A DNA stretch of 64,000 nucleotides, taken from a bacterium (GTDB taxonomy: Bacteria > Actinomycetota > Acidimicrobiia > Spongiisociales > Spongiisociaceae). The translations under genes and the position numbers were made by a program. How positions within the stretch are numbered: position 1 is the first letter of the stretch; the number at the start of each line of letters is the position of its first letter. Positions 1 through 7,824 of this stretch are shown one piece after another. The stretch is taken from the NCBI GenBank assembly GCA_028821575.1, contig JAPPFW010000034.1:43794-107793 (forward strand), written 5' to 3'. The notes under the pieces were generated by a model. It had not been told where the DNA came from and ran no database searches. It saw only the letters and a list, made by a program, of their open reading frames with translations.

Positions 1-1
1 G

Positions 2-178
2 TCACCCGACGGAACCCGAATCGCCTACGAACTCGATGACGGAATCGCGGTCATCGATGCCGACGGCACCAAACGGCAACAACTCACCACCGACCACGGC
101 AGCGACCCGGAGTGGTCACCCGACGGAACCCGAATCGCCTACGAACTCGATGACGGAATCGCGGTCATCTACAAATAG
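2..178 (+). CDS. C-terminal end of a TolB-like beta-propeller protein, cut by the window edge
   Basis: An open frame enters from the left edge and ends at TAG 176-178, leaving 58 residues. It encodes WSPDGTRIAYELDDG-type blades, the PD40/TolB-like WD40 motif of periplasmic or secreted beta-propellers. Two blades are visible with a 114-bp (38-codon) period. The 54 bp at 2-55 recur without change at 116-169, so the array was recently amplified or gene-converted. The protein stops just after the second blade. The 3' end overlaps a convergent frame on the minus strand by about 10 bp. The function of the whole protein cannot be judged; PD40 repeats usually serve in binding at the cell surface. Confidence 0.75.
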   Translation, partial: SPDGTRIAYELDDGIAVIDADGTKRQQLTTDHGSDPEWSPDGTRIAYELDDGIAVIYK

Positions 179-660
179 TTAGCTTGCGAGATCTTGGAGT
201 CGACCATGTTCTGACGTGCATAGCCGTATAGTCTCTGCACAAGGTCAATTCGGCCTATTAGCACCTCTCGTAGGTTCGAACTGTCCGAGAACAATCGATG
301 ATACTGTATATCGGGGTTGGTACTGTCGATCTTGTCGACGGTCCAGTCGTCCAACATGAATCCCCCATTGGGAAGATCCGACGCTATATAGAACTGAGAG
401 TAAGAACAGAAATTCTCAAGGTCCGCGAATGATCCCTTATTACACGGACCACCCATATCGATTAGTCCGAGCTTGTAACCGAGTTCGCTGGTCCAATGTG
501 CAAGCATGGCGTTCGCATCCTGATATGACAATTGACCTTGGAAGAGGGCTCCTCCCGGACTTCCGTGTCCTTGGTACACGAGATGGTGTTCCGATTCAGG
601 ATACCTTGAGGCTAGCTCGGACGTAAGGAAGCAAACGCTTGCCGGATGAACGTACTTCGC
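169..660 (-). pseudogene. Detached caspase/clostripain-like C-terminal domain (frameshifted from the S-layer-repeat gene)
   Basis: This minus-strand frame is open from 660 to TAG at 169-171. It has no convincing start: the first GTG at 579 lies inside what looks like the catalytic domain. Upstream of it the frame reads SRYPESEHHLVYQGHGSPGG, followed by IDMGGPCNKGSF and a C-terminal helix. The GHG histidine followed by a hydrophobic strand ending in D...C resembles the His/Cys dyad layout of C11/caspase-fold peptidases (in clostripain the strand reads DACLMG). The frame overlaps the 3' end of the S-layer-repeat gene in another register, and the two read as one protein if a single-base shift is placed near 612-625. 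It is either a mutational frameshift, a sequencing error or recoding. The peptidase assignment is an inference from motif layout. Confidence 0.5.
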
Positions 661-1994
661 TCAGGAGACCAAGGTCCAGGAAGCCCAACGTTCCGCTGAA
701 TCACATATTTCTCCCTGTTGGCTGTAACCGTCTCCACAGGACTATCCCAGCCGAAAGGATCAAAATCATTGTCGAACTCGTAGAAGTGTATCGCGTTGCG
801 CTCTTCCCAGGCTGCCACCTCAAAGTACTTCAAAGACTCGCTCTCCCTAACCGCAACAGCTGCCGGCCAACCACCGCGGACGTCGAACCCATGCCAACCG
901 GGATCAACGACAACTACCCGAACTATCACATGGTGGGCTCGAGTTATCTCCTCCGCACTCGTCACGCCCGCTGCGCCTGTCCGAGCGCGGGTGAGGAAGG
1001 TTGCCATTTGTGCTCGGGTTGTGTCTCGTTTGGGGCAGTAGCGGAGGGGCTGTGTCTTACAGCCGCTGGTGATACCGGAGGCGGCTAGGGCGTCGATGTG
1101 CGCCGCATGGGCGCCGCCCTCGACATCGGCGAACCCGGCCGGCGGGCCGGAAGGCAGATCGAAAGCACGGACCAGGAACGACGCCATCCGCGCACGATTG
1201 GTCGTCTCGTTGGGACAGAAACGGGCCGGTTGGGTGTCACAACCTGTGGTCACACCCAAGTCAGCCAGACGTTCCACATAGGGCGCCCACCACTGCGACG
1301 CGTCCACATCCGCGAACCGTGACGTCCCCACCGCAGGCGGGTCACCCCCATCTAGCAGACGCACCAGCCACACCGCCAAAACCCAACGCTGCACCGGATC
1401 CCTGGGACAGAACATGTCGGGTCCGCACTCGGTGCCCTCAAACACACCGTCAGCCTCAAGAGCGCGGATCGCCTCCTCGTGAGTAGTGCCCCTCACATCC
1501 GAGAAACCCCCCGAAGTGACCACACCGGGCGCCGGCGGCGGCGCCGTCGTGGAGGTAGTCGCCGCTGCGGTAGTGGCCGATCCTCCTCCTATCTCTTCGA
1601 TCAGCCATCCCCCACCAGGCTGGCGAGAAGCCACAAACGTGTACTCCACCCCGTTGATCGACGTAGCCCGAAGCTCTAGTCGCTGCCCCGACGAGAAAAA
1701 CAACAGGCGGCCGGAACCCGAGTCGTCCACCCGGAACTCCACGTCGGTACCCGGATACGTACACGACCTACCCGGCTCTACCACCAACCCCACATAACAA
1801 TCACCAGCCCCCTGCGCCATCACCGCAACCGCCAACACCACAGAAACCACAACCGCCGACACCACCCCAACAACCCTCAACAGGCCCCGTCCCGTCCCCG
1901 GTAGCGCTCCAATAGAACGACCTGCATCGCCAAGGCGCCCGTCACGACCTCCAGAGTCTCGCCCTACCTCGGAGAAGGGTCCGTTTCGATTCAC
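612..1994 (-). CDS. Membrane-anchored or secreted protein with three S-layer-homology-type repeats
   Basis: This 460-residue protein has a basic N-terminus and one hydrophobic segment at about 39-62, either an uncleaved signal anchor or a signal peptide. A small beta domain with two Cys follows, then a Thr/Ala/Pro linker near 140-155. Three S-layer-like repeats come next (about 160-205, 225-275, 285-335), with the pattern FADV...ITSGC...RYCP...TTRAQMATFL. Paired Cys in such repeats are common in Acidimicrobiia surface proteins. The last 120 residues (WHGFDVRGGWP onwards) form a separate region that ends abruptly at LRPS. The next frame on the same strand continues with a caspase-like domain, so the true product was probably longer. 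The likely role is cell-surface attachment of an effector or peptidase domain. Confidence 0.75.
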   Translation of the reverse strand: MNRNGPFSEVGRDSGGRDGRLGDAGRSIGALPGTGRGLLRVVGVVSAVVVSVVLAVAVMAQGAGDCYVGLVVEPGRSCTYPGTDVEFRVDDSGSGRLLFFSSGQRLELRATSINGVEYTFVASRQPGGGWLIEEIGGGSATTAAATTSTTAPPPAPGVVTSGGFSDVRGTTHEEAIRALEADGVFEGTECGPDMFCPRDPVQRWVLAVWLVRLLDGGDPPAVGTSRFADVDASQWWAPYVERLADLGVTTGCDTQPARFCPNETTNRARMASFLVRAFDLPSGPPAGFADVEGGAHAAHIDALAASGITSGCKTQPLRYCPKRDTTRAQMATFLTRARTGAAGVTSAEEITRAHHVIVRVVVVDPGWHGFDVRGGWPAAVAVRESESLKYFEVAAWEERNAIHFYEFDNDFDPFGWDSPVETVTANREKYVIQRNVGLPGPWSPERSTFIRQAFASLRPS

Positions 1995-2061
1995 AATCCC
2001 TCTTGATATAGTAGGAACAACTATATCTGTTCCGCACTCGGCGACGTTGAGGATCAGCTGA

Positions 2062-2440
2062 GGTGCGCTCGGTCTCTATGGGGATCGTGGACATCCACAC
2101 CGGTCTCGGGGCACTTACGCGGCTCCCCGCGTGTGGGCCGGACTGAGCTTCGAGGGTGTGCGTGTGGGCCGCAAGCGGGTGGCCCGACAGATGCGCCGGG
2201 CCCGCATCCAGGGAGTCACCGCCGCCGCAGCGTTACCACCACCAGGAGGAGTCCCGAGCGGCTATCAGCACCGGATCGAGCTGGGGGCGATCGTTCACCG
2301 CAACCAGGCCTGACCAGATCTGGACACCAGATATCACCTATATCCCAACAGGGGCAGGCTTCTTGTATCTGGCTGCGGTGATCTATATCTGGTTCTGGCG
2401 ACTAGTCGGCCTCCAGCAGAGCGTCAGTTTGCCTGGTCAC
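2062..2440 (+). pseudogene. Decayed IS3-family OrfB transposase
   Basis: Pieces of one IS3-family OrfB are spread over different plus-strand frames. One frame (about 2062-2220) gives SRGTYAAPRVWAGLSFEGV and then VGRKRVARQMRRARIQGV, the HTH-like region upstream of the DDE domain. A second gives RRRSVTTTRR. The third (about 2310-2430) gives ATRPDQIWTPDITYIPTGAG followed by FLYLAAVIYIW, which holds the first catalytic Asp of the DDE core. At least two frameshifts separate the pieces. The rest of the DDE domain is missing beyond about 2440 and OrfA is absent. The fragment is clearly inactive and marks past insertion in this left-hand accessory segment. Confidence 0.8.
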
Positions 2441-2655
2441 AGCCAACTCCGACTCCTTGTCTCTACTGGTCGAGATGCGTGACAACCCGATCTGCACCCC
2501 CTCTTTTCGAATGTGATCCGGCCGGCTCGTATATCTTCAACGGCTTGCAATCTCAATCCGCCTTGTAACACCAGCCCATCGCCATCGGGAAGGTGAGCAA
2601 CTAGGAAGGAGATATCCGATAAGTAGGTAGCTTCCGGATCTATACAAACTGTCAC
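2437..2655 (-). CDS. Short unrecognised ORF, possibly a gene remnant
   Basis: This GTG-started frame of 72 residues lies in a lower-GC patch. Without a start it extends a further ten codons upstream (reading AEWDSFCH). The first 50 residues look protein-like (LSDISFLVAHLPDGDGLVL, then LQAVEDIRAGRITFE), while the tail is Cys/Arg-rich and looks like out-of-frame sequence. No Shine-Dalgarno motif is seen. It sits between the broken IS3 gene and the collapsed IS ends. A truncated passenger gene is the simplest reading. No family is recognised and coding status is doubtful. Confidence 0.22.
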   Translation of the reverse strand: MTVCIDPEATYLSDISFLVAHLPDGDGLVLQGGLRLQAVEDIRAGRITFEKRGCRSGCHASRPVETRSRSWL

Positions 2656-2830
2656 GTGGCAAAACGAGTCCCACTCGGCACCTCAGAATCTGACCGTTAT
2701 CAAACATAGAATCCCTCTCAGACGTACTAGCACTGTAAAAATCTGATACAGAAACTGGATCTCGCGGTCGTGGTTATGTGGTCGTGGGTGCCTGTGTGGT
2801 CGTGGACGTGGGTGCTTCTGTGGCTGTAGG

Positions 2831-2879
2831 TGAACCGCCCGGTTACCCCGGAGACTCAGGTGATACCCGGGGCGGTTCA
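2831..2879. repeat. Collapsed pair of IS3-type terminal inverted repeats
   Basis: The 49-bp segment begins TGAACCGCCCGGTTACC and ends GATACCCGGGGCGGTTCA, an imperfect inverted repeat with the TG...CA termini typical of IS3-family elements. Only about a dozen bases lie between the arms. This looks like an IS that lost its interior, or two ends joined by deletion. The broken OrfB lies 400 bp away on the left and could be from the same element. The tRNA gene starts about 110 bp to the right. Confidence 0.5.
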
Positions 2880-2991
2880 GCCACCGGCCTCGCCATGGGG
2901 CGCTGCTCACAAGAGAAAGGACGGCTCTTGAGCACACCCGCTCACCAAGTGATCTATTGACCGACCGATCCGCCAACGGATGGAAACGCTG

Positions 2992-3065
2992 TGGGCCCGG
3001 CAGGACTCGAACCTGCAACCAACGGATTATGAGTCCGCTGCTCTGACCACTTGAGCTACGGGCCC
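2992..3065 (-). tRNA. tRNA with CAT anticodon, probably tRNA-Ile2 (lysidine type), otherwise elongator tRNA-Met
   Basis: The minus strand folds into a full cloverleaf. The acceptor stem is GGGCCCG/CGGGCCC, the D-arm begins TAGCTCAAG, the anticodon loop is CTCATAA (anticodon CAT) on a GGA/TCC-type stem, and the T-arm contains GGTTCGAGTCC. The discriminator base is A and the CCA end is not encoded. The body resembles the minor isoleucine tRNA (ileX type), whose C34 is changed to lysidine by TilS. Elongator Met cannot be ruled out by eye. Initiator Met is unlikely because base pair 1:72 is intact. Decayed mobile DNA lies on its 3' side. Confidence 0.9.
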
Positions 3066-3144
3066 GTACCGGCGGTTATGCCGACGGGTGAGTTTATAGG
3101 ATAATTGAATCCACGGTAAGCGAGACGGTATCCGGAGGCGGAGG

Positions 3145-3684
3145 ATGGCGACGCTCGCAGTTGCCCGCGCCGCGGACACGCTGACACTGGTGCGGCTAGC
3201 GGTGGCTGTGTCACTGATCTTTGTCCTAGCCGCCAGCCGGCTAGGGCTGGCGGCGGTCATGCTGGTGTTCGGCTGGGCCACGGACACCTTCGATGGCATT
3301 CTGGCCCGCCGGGCACCGGGAATGACCCGCTTGGGAACCTGGGACGCCACGATCGACGCCATGGTCGGGCTCGGCCTGATCGTGGGTCTCGTTGCGGGTG
3401 GCTACACACCGGCGGTCTGGCTCGTGCCCGAGTTCGCCTTCGCCGGACTGCTCCTCTTCGCTCGGAGTTCTGCATCGGGAATGCTCCTGCAGGGAATCGC
3501 ATACGGCTGGTTCCTGAGAACACTGGCCTACGAGACCGAGGTGGGACTCATGATCATGCTTGCCGGGATCTCGGCGGCAGCGATCGTCCATGGACACCGC
3601 GTTCCGCGGGTGCTCCTGCCCAAGTTCTTCGCCGATGTGGCTCGGCTGAAACGGCTGGGTCACGGTCCTGGCGGCGGGGAATAG
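3145..3684 (+). CDS. CDP-alcohol phosphatidyltransferase-like membrane enzyme
   Basis: This 179-residue integral membrane protein has about five hydrophobic segments. Residues 46-70 hold the CDP-alcohol transferase signature in the form DTFDGILARR...GTWDATID, with all four metal-binding Asp present. The spacing between Gly and the third Asp is one residue shorter than the classic GxxxD. Family members move a phospho-alcohol from a CDP-activated lipid or head group at the inner membrane, giving phosphatidylglycerol-phosphate, phosphatidylinositol or similar. The protein is near the family's usual length, but its substrate cannot be read from sequence. The ATG follows a strong GGAGGCGGAGG Shine-Dalgarno. 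The methyltransferase gene follows after 25 bp, suggesting one transcript. Confidence 0.75.
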   Translation: MATLAVARAADTLTLVRLAVAVSLIFVLAASRLGLAAVMLVFGWATDTFDGILARRAPGMTRLGTWDATIDAMVGLGLIVGLVAGGYTPAVWLVPEFAFAGLLLFARSSASGMLLQGIAYGWFLRTLAYETEVGLMIMLAGISAAAIVHGHRVPRVLLPKFFADVARLKRLGHGPGGGE

Positions 3685-3709
3685 CCGGACGGCGCGGGTA
3701 AGCCGGGAG

Positions 3710-4525
3710 ATGACTACGGAACGGCCGGAGGGCGAGCGCTACACGCACGGGTACCACCAAGCCATAGTCAGCAGCTATGCCCTGCGGACGGCCGAGGAGT
3801 GCGCAGCCTTCCTGCTCCCCCACCTACCTGCCGACGCAGTGGTGCTCGACATGGGATCGGGGCCCGGGACCATTACCGCCGGCCTGGCCCGCCGGGTAGG
3901 ACGGGTGATCGGTTTGGACGCCTCGGAGGAGATGGTGGAGCAGAGCCGTCGCCTGGTGCAGGGCCGGGGGATCGACAATGCGACCTTCGTGCTCGGATCG
4001 GCTTATGACCTTCCCTGGAGCGACGGATACTTCGACGTGGTCTACGCTCACCAGTTGCTCCAGCATCTGGTCGACCCTGTCCGGGCCTTGCGGGAAGCCC
4101 GCCGGGTGCTCAGGCCCGGAGGACTCCTTGCGGTACGGGACGCCGACTACGGCACGATGGTTCACGCCCCCACAGATCCGACCCTCGCTCGCTGGTTGGA
4201 CCTCTACCACAAGGTGACTGCTGCCAACGGGGGCGAAGCCGACGCCGGGCGCTTTGTGCTCTCATGGGTAGTGAGGGCAGGCTTCAAGGATCCGATAGTG
4301 TCCACAAGAACCACCACCTATGCCACGGTCGAGGAACGTGTGGCCTGGGGAGGTCTGTGGGAAGTGAGGGTCATCGCCAGTGACTTCGCCGACCATGCCA
4401 CCAAGAACGGTTTTGCTACGCGGGCCGAACTCGAAAAGATTTCGGATGCGTTCCGGCGCTGGACCGACCAGCCGGACGCCTTCTGGGCCTTCCTCCACGG
4501 CGAGGTACTAGCAGTCCGCCCATGA
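3710..4525 (+). CDS. Class I SAM-dependent methyltransferase (UbiE/MenG-like fold)
   Basis: The 271-residue protein has a Rossmann-type SAM-binding core. Motif I is VLDMGSGPGTITAGLA (about residues 44-59), the acidic end of strand 2 is VIGLDAS, motif II is DGYFDVVYAHQLLQHL and a post-motif follows at LRPGGLLAVRDADYG. The C-terminal half is helical and probably shapes the substrate pocket. The fold is that of ubiquinone/menaquinone and small-molecule methyltransferases, but nothing fixes the acceptor. The gene follows the CDP-alcohol transferase closely and ends convergent with the universal stress gene. The ATG start has only a weak, very close GGGAG, so the start is less certain than the fold. 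Confidence 0.8.
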   Translation: MTTERPEGERYTHGYHQAIVSSYALRTAEECAAFLLPHLPADAVVLDMGSGPGTITAGLARRVGRVIGLDASEEMVEQSRRLVQGRGIDNATFVLGSAYDLPWSDGYFDVVYAHQLLQHLVDPVRALREARRVLRPGGLLAVRDADYGTMVHAPTDPTLARWLDLYHKVTAANGGEADAGRFVLSWVVRAGFKDPIVSTRTTTYATVEERVAWGGLWEVRVIASDFADHATKNGFATRAELEKISDAFRRWTDQPDAFWAFLHGEVLAVRP

Positions 4526-4548
4526 CCCGGGGGGGATCCTGATAAGTA

Positions 4549-4571
4549 TTGTTAGCAACTAGCAATTACTC
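4549..4571. repeat. Heptad repeat array at the 3' end of the universal stress gene
   Basis: Read on the minus strand, directly after the TGA stop at 4572-4574, the sequence contains TTGCTAGTTGCTAA, two to three copies of a 7-bp unit. It is a short, degenerate member of the stop-proximal heptad family seen at about ten places in the window. Confidence 0.45.
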
Positions 4572-5426
4572 TCACGGTCGGCGGAAGCGGCCTGGCACCC
4601 GCGCTACCGCCACGTCGCAGGGCACCGTGGACATCGTGGCTTCGGCGATGCTCCCGAGCAGGACCATGTTGGAGTTACCTGCGCCGCGGCTGGCTACGAC
4701 CACCAGGTCGGCATTCCGGCGGCGGGCGAACTCCGCCACGGTCTCGGCTGGAGGTCCGTCAAGCACCCGGGAGGTCACCAGACCTCCCCATCCCGCGACG
4801 AACTTCTCGAGCCGCTCCTCAAGCGTCGAGAGCCGTTGCCGCCTCACCCCATCGAGTTGCTCCGGCTGCACGCCGGCATCCGAGAGGATCATCTCATCGT
4901 GGGAGGGAAGGGAAGCGACCGCGGTGACGGGTTCGGCATCATTGGTCAGGGTCAGAGCCAGATCGACTGCCGATGCGCTGGCATCGGACAGATCGACGGC
5001 CGCCAGTGCCCGCCGGTAAGGGGTGCACCACCTTCGCCGCACGCTCAACACCGAGGAGTGGACCTTGCGGGCCAGCCTGGTGGTCCGGGGACCGATCCGC
5101 GTCTGGTCGACCGACGAGGTCCCGGTCACGACCAGGTCGGCACTGTGGGACATCCTGGTGAGGTCGTGGGCCATGTTCCCCGAACGTATGTCCAGTTCAA
5201 CCGGGCAACGGGCACGGGCATTGATCCAGGTCAGCAGGTCCTCAGCCTGGCTCTGGTGGTAGAGGTAGACGCGCTCGAGCATCTCGTCGGGAAGCGGGAC
5301 ATCGGGCGGTTCCCAGACATGAACGAGGCGTAGCTCGGCACCGTGATCCTCCGCCAGTATCCGCGCCCGATCGGCGACACGCCTTGACAGCGGACCCAGG
5401 TCGACCGCCGCCAGAACTCGTTTCAT
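4572..5426 (-). CDS. Tandem-domain universal stress protein
   Basis: The 284-residue cytoplasmic protein has two UspA folds. The N-terminal domain (about 1-135) starts MKRVLAAVDLGPLS and has lost the typical C-terminal ATP loop. The C-terminal domain (about 138-280) starts RRALAAVDLSDAS and ends with VVASRGAGNSNMVLLGS, close to the GxxGx9GS nucleotide-binding motif, so it probably binds ATP. Such double-domain Usp proteins are common in actinobacteria and respond to hypoxia or stationary phase. The gene is single, divergent from nothing obvious and convergent with the methyltransferase. The start ATG is followed by a clean first strand, so the start is secure. Confidence 0.85.
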   Translation of the reverse strand: MKRVLAAVDLGPLSRRVADRARILAEDHGAELRLVHVWEPPDVPLPDEMLERVYLYHQSQAEDLLTWINARARCPVELDIRSGNMAHDLTRMSHSADLVVTGTSSVDQTRIGPRTTRLARKVHSSVLSVRRRWCTPYRRALAAVDLSDASASAVDLALTLTNDAEPVTAVASLPSHDEMILSDAGVQPEQLDGVRRQRLSTLEERLEKFVAGWGGLVTSRVLDGPPAETVAEFARRRNADLVVVASRGAGNSNMVLLGSIAEATMSTVPCDVAVARVPGRFRRP

Positions 5427-5523
5427 TCCACCCCTCTACGATGCCGGGACCCGGCCCCTACGGAATGGAACCTTACCCCGGTTCGCCGCCATCTGCCGTT
5501 CCGGAATGCCACTCGCGGCTGCG

Positions 5524-6546
5524 CTATTGCGACTTGAGCCACACGGTGCGTTGCGGGAAAGGAATGTCGATCCCGGCCTCGTCGAGCGACACCTTGAGCC
5601 GGGCGCGCAGTTCCCGTGCGGTCGCCCAGTGTTCCCCCGGTTCCGTCCTCGCCGTCAACCGAATGGTGATCGCGCTCTCGCCGAAGCCCTGCACACCGGC
5701 GATGGTGGGCTCCTGGATGATCGTGGCGTTCGGCATCTGCTCGCGCCACAGCCCGTCGGCGACTTCCTTGATTACGGCCGTCGCCGCCTCTATGTCGGTG
5801 TCGTAAGCCACCTCCACGTCCAGCACGGTCTGTCCCCAGTCCTGCGACATGTTGGCAACGCGCCGGATCGACCCATTGGGTATGTGCCAGAGGGTCCCGT
5901 TGATGTCCCGCACCTGCGTGCTGCGGAGCTTCACCTCCTCGACCACTCCGACCGTATCGCCGACATCCACCACGTCACCGACCCCGTACTGATCCTCCAG
6001 GAGCATGAACACCCCGGACAGGAAGTCCCTGACGAGGGCTTGGGAGCCGAATCCGACCGCCACGCCCACGAGCCCTGCACCCGCGATGAGAGGCCCGAGA
6101 TTCACGTCGAACTCGGCGAGGGCCATCATGACCGCGAGGCCGTAGATCGTGAACGAAGCTATCGACCGCAGGACGGCTCCGAGGGTCCTGGTGCGCTGGC
6201 CGCTCCTCTCCTGCTGGTCGACGAGCAGCCGTGCCCTTCGCAGGGCTGCTTCACGAAGGTCGTCGAGCCGGTCCGACACCTCTTCCGACTTCCTGCGCGC
6301 TTGTTCCTCCGCCTCGGAGCGGCGCTCCAGCCAGCCTTCCACGATGTGATCGACCCACCGGCGGACTATTCGGTTGACGACCCACGCTACGACCAGGATG
6401 ATCAGGGCCTTGATCGGACGGGCCGCGAACTCGGCGATACGGGCTGCGCTGGAGTTCCCGGTCATATCGAAGATGAGCCTGCAGACGGCCCCGGAGTCGG
6501 CGCCGCACGCGTCGGCCAGTGCTTGTGCGATGAGAAGGTGAGGCAT
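5524..6546 (-). CDS. MscS-family small-conductance mechanosensitive channel
   Basis: The gene encodes 340 residues. The frame stays open 396 bp further upstream, but that part is antisense to the divergent phosphoribosyltransferase gene, so I place the start at the ATG at 6546 (MPHLLIAQ). Hydrophobic segments lie at about 44-62, 127-145 and 150-182. The stretch between the first two (about 76-112) is charged and likely a coiled coil. The pore helix and beta domain signature is plain: AGAGLVGVAVGFGSQALVRD (155-174), then LEDQYGVGDVVDV and LRSTQVRDINGTLWHIPNG. The product gates in the inner membrane upon hypo-osmotic shock. It is shorter than YnaI/MscM proteins and close to MscS in length. Confidence 0.9.
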   Translation of the reverse strand: MPHLLIAQALADACGADSGAVCRLIFDMTGNSSAARIAEFAARPIKALIILVVAWVVNRIVRRWVDHIVEGWLERRSEAEEQARRKSEEVSDRLDDLREAALRRARLLVDQQERSGQRTRTLGAVLRSIASFTIYGLAVMMALAEFDVNLGPLIAGAGLVGVAVGFGSQALVRDFLSGVFMLLEDQYGVGDVVDVGDTVGVVEEVKLRSTQVRDINGTLWHIPNGSIRRVANMSQDWGQTVLDVEVAYDTDIEAATAVIKEVADGLWREQMPNATIIQEPTIAGVQGFGESAITIRLTARTEPGEHWATARELRARLKVSLDEAGIDIPFPQRTVWLKSQ

Positions 6547-6657
6547 CCGGCCACCGTAACCATTCGTCACCTTCAATTCAATGTGGCGGACGGATCGCCG
6601 CACGGAGCCCGGAGGCTGTGAACACCTGGCACAATCGGCCGGGAAGGGAGGCGGGCA

Positions 6658-7323
6658 ATGCGATTCGTTAACCGGTCCCACGCCGGGCGTAAGCTGGCCC
6701 GGCTGCTCGGTCATCTTCGGAAGGAACCCTGCGTCGTGCTGGGCCTCCCGCGGGGTGGGGTCCCGGTCGGCTTCGAGGTCGCCAAAGCCCTGGGCGCGCC
6801 GCTGGAGGTACTCCTGGTCCGCAAGCTCGGCGTGCCGTTCCAGCCTGAACTGGCCATGGGCGCCATCGGTGAGGGCGGGGTGAGGATCCTCGACACCGGC
6901 CGGGTACGGCGACTGGGTGTCAGCGCCGCCCAAGTCGAGCACGTCGAGCGCGCGGAACGCGAGGAGATGGCCCGCCAGGCCGAGTTGTTCCGCCGAGGGC
7001 GCCCGGCTGCCGATCTCGACGGCCGGACCGCCGTAATCGTCGATGACGGGATCGCCACCGGATCCACCGCCCTGGCCGCCTGCCCGATCGCCCGCCGCCT
7101 AGGCGCCGCCCGGATCGTGATGGCCGCTCCCGTGGCGCCCCGTGACGCTCCTGGGCTCTTCGCTGACGCAGCGGACGAGTTCGTAGCCGCCTCCACCCCT
7201 CGCCGTTTCGCCGCCATCGGATTGTTCTACGCCGACTTCCGGGCCACACCCGACCAGGAGGTGATCGAACTGCTCGACGAGGCTCGAGAGTGGACATCCG
7301 GGGACCGGGCACAGGGGGCTTGA
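6658..7323 (+). CDS. Phosphoribosyltransferase-domain protein
   Basis: The 221-residue cytoplasmic protein has a type I phosphoribosyltransferase fold. The PRPP loop is AVIVDDGIATGSTALAA (about 125-141). An N-terminal LGLPRGGVPVGFEVAKALGA supplies the PPi loop region. Proteins with this architecture are often annotated only as putative phosphoribosyltransferases and are frequently found near stress or phosphorylase genes. The base substrate is not predictable. The gene is divergent from mscS with a 110-bp gap that must hold both promoters. The C-terminal 20 residues are low-complexity and acidic. Confidence 0.82.
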   Translation: MRFVNRSHAGRKLARLLGHLRKEPCVVLGLPRGGVPVGFEVAKALGAPLEVLLVRKLGVPFQPELAMGAIGEGGVRILDTGRVRRLGVSAAQVEHVERAEREEMARQAELFRRGRPAADLDGRTAVIVDDGIATGSTALAACPIARRLGAARIVMAAPVAPRDAPGLFADAADEFVAASTPRRFAAIGLFYADFRATPDQEVIELLDEAREWTSGDRAQGA

Positions 7324-7427
7324 AACCCGATCGGATCCGGCGTATGAATCCCCCAAGGGGGGCCGAGTCGGGCCTGTGATCGACCGCGCGCTGGTTCCGG
7401 TCGCGCAGTTCGGGATGCGGTCCCTTG

Positions 7428-7790
7428 CTAGCCGTTGATCCTCTCGATCCGTTCCTCGAGATAGTCGAGGAGGGCGGCCGGATCCTTGCGTAGGGAACTG
7501 ATCAGAACCCTGTCAGCAGCCAGGTGCCAGTCTCCCTCGTCCCCCACGAGGACGGCGGGTAGGTCTCGCGCTGCGGTGAGTTGCGACTCGGTGGCTTCGT
7601 CCCGGTGGATCAACTCGATCGGGACGGGGCTCGCCCGGCAGGCATCGCGCCACGACCGCTTGCCAAAGGCGTTCCACCCGTGGGTCAGGTCACATAGACC
7701 GCAGTCGCTCCGCCCCGTAACCTTGTCGAAGGCGTGCCTGAGTTCACCCGACAGCCCGCCGTCCGCGTTGTAGATGCCCACCACCCTCAA
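7428..7790 (-). CDS. Conserved protein of unknown function with CxxC-like centre
   Basis: I place the start at TTG 7790 because the mRNA reads GGGGGAGGTGGTCCC just before it, an excellent Shine-Dalgarno. The longer frame beyond is antisense-like shadow of the membrane-protein gene. The 120-residue product begins MRVVGIYNADGGLSGEL and contains DCGLCDLTHGWN, IELIHRDEA and a C-terminal PAALLDYLEERIERI. I have a sense of similar actinobacterial hypothetical proteins with a YNADGG...CxLCDxTH core, but know no function. The Cys pair and Asp/His could bind metal. It follows the membrane-protein gene by 34 bp on the same strand. Confidence 0.7.
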   Translation of the reverse strand: MRVVGIYNADGGLSGELRHAFDKVTGRSDCGLCDLTHGWNAFGKRSWRDACRASPVPIELIHRDEATESQLTAARDLPAVLVGDEGDWHLAADRVLISSLRKDPAALLDYLEERIERING

Positions 7791-7824
7791 GGGACCACCT
7801 CCCCCATCGACTGCCGGTGCATGT

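Noticed and set aside
2766-2826. Thr/Pro-rich reading (PTATEAPTSTTTQAPTTT) on the minus strand, like a lipoprotein linker
   Set aside because: It is a low-complexity repeat next to the IS ends with a stop directly after; possibly a fragment, but no domain is attached.
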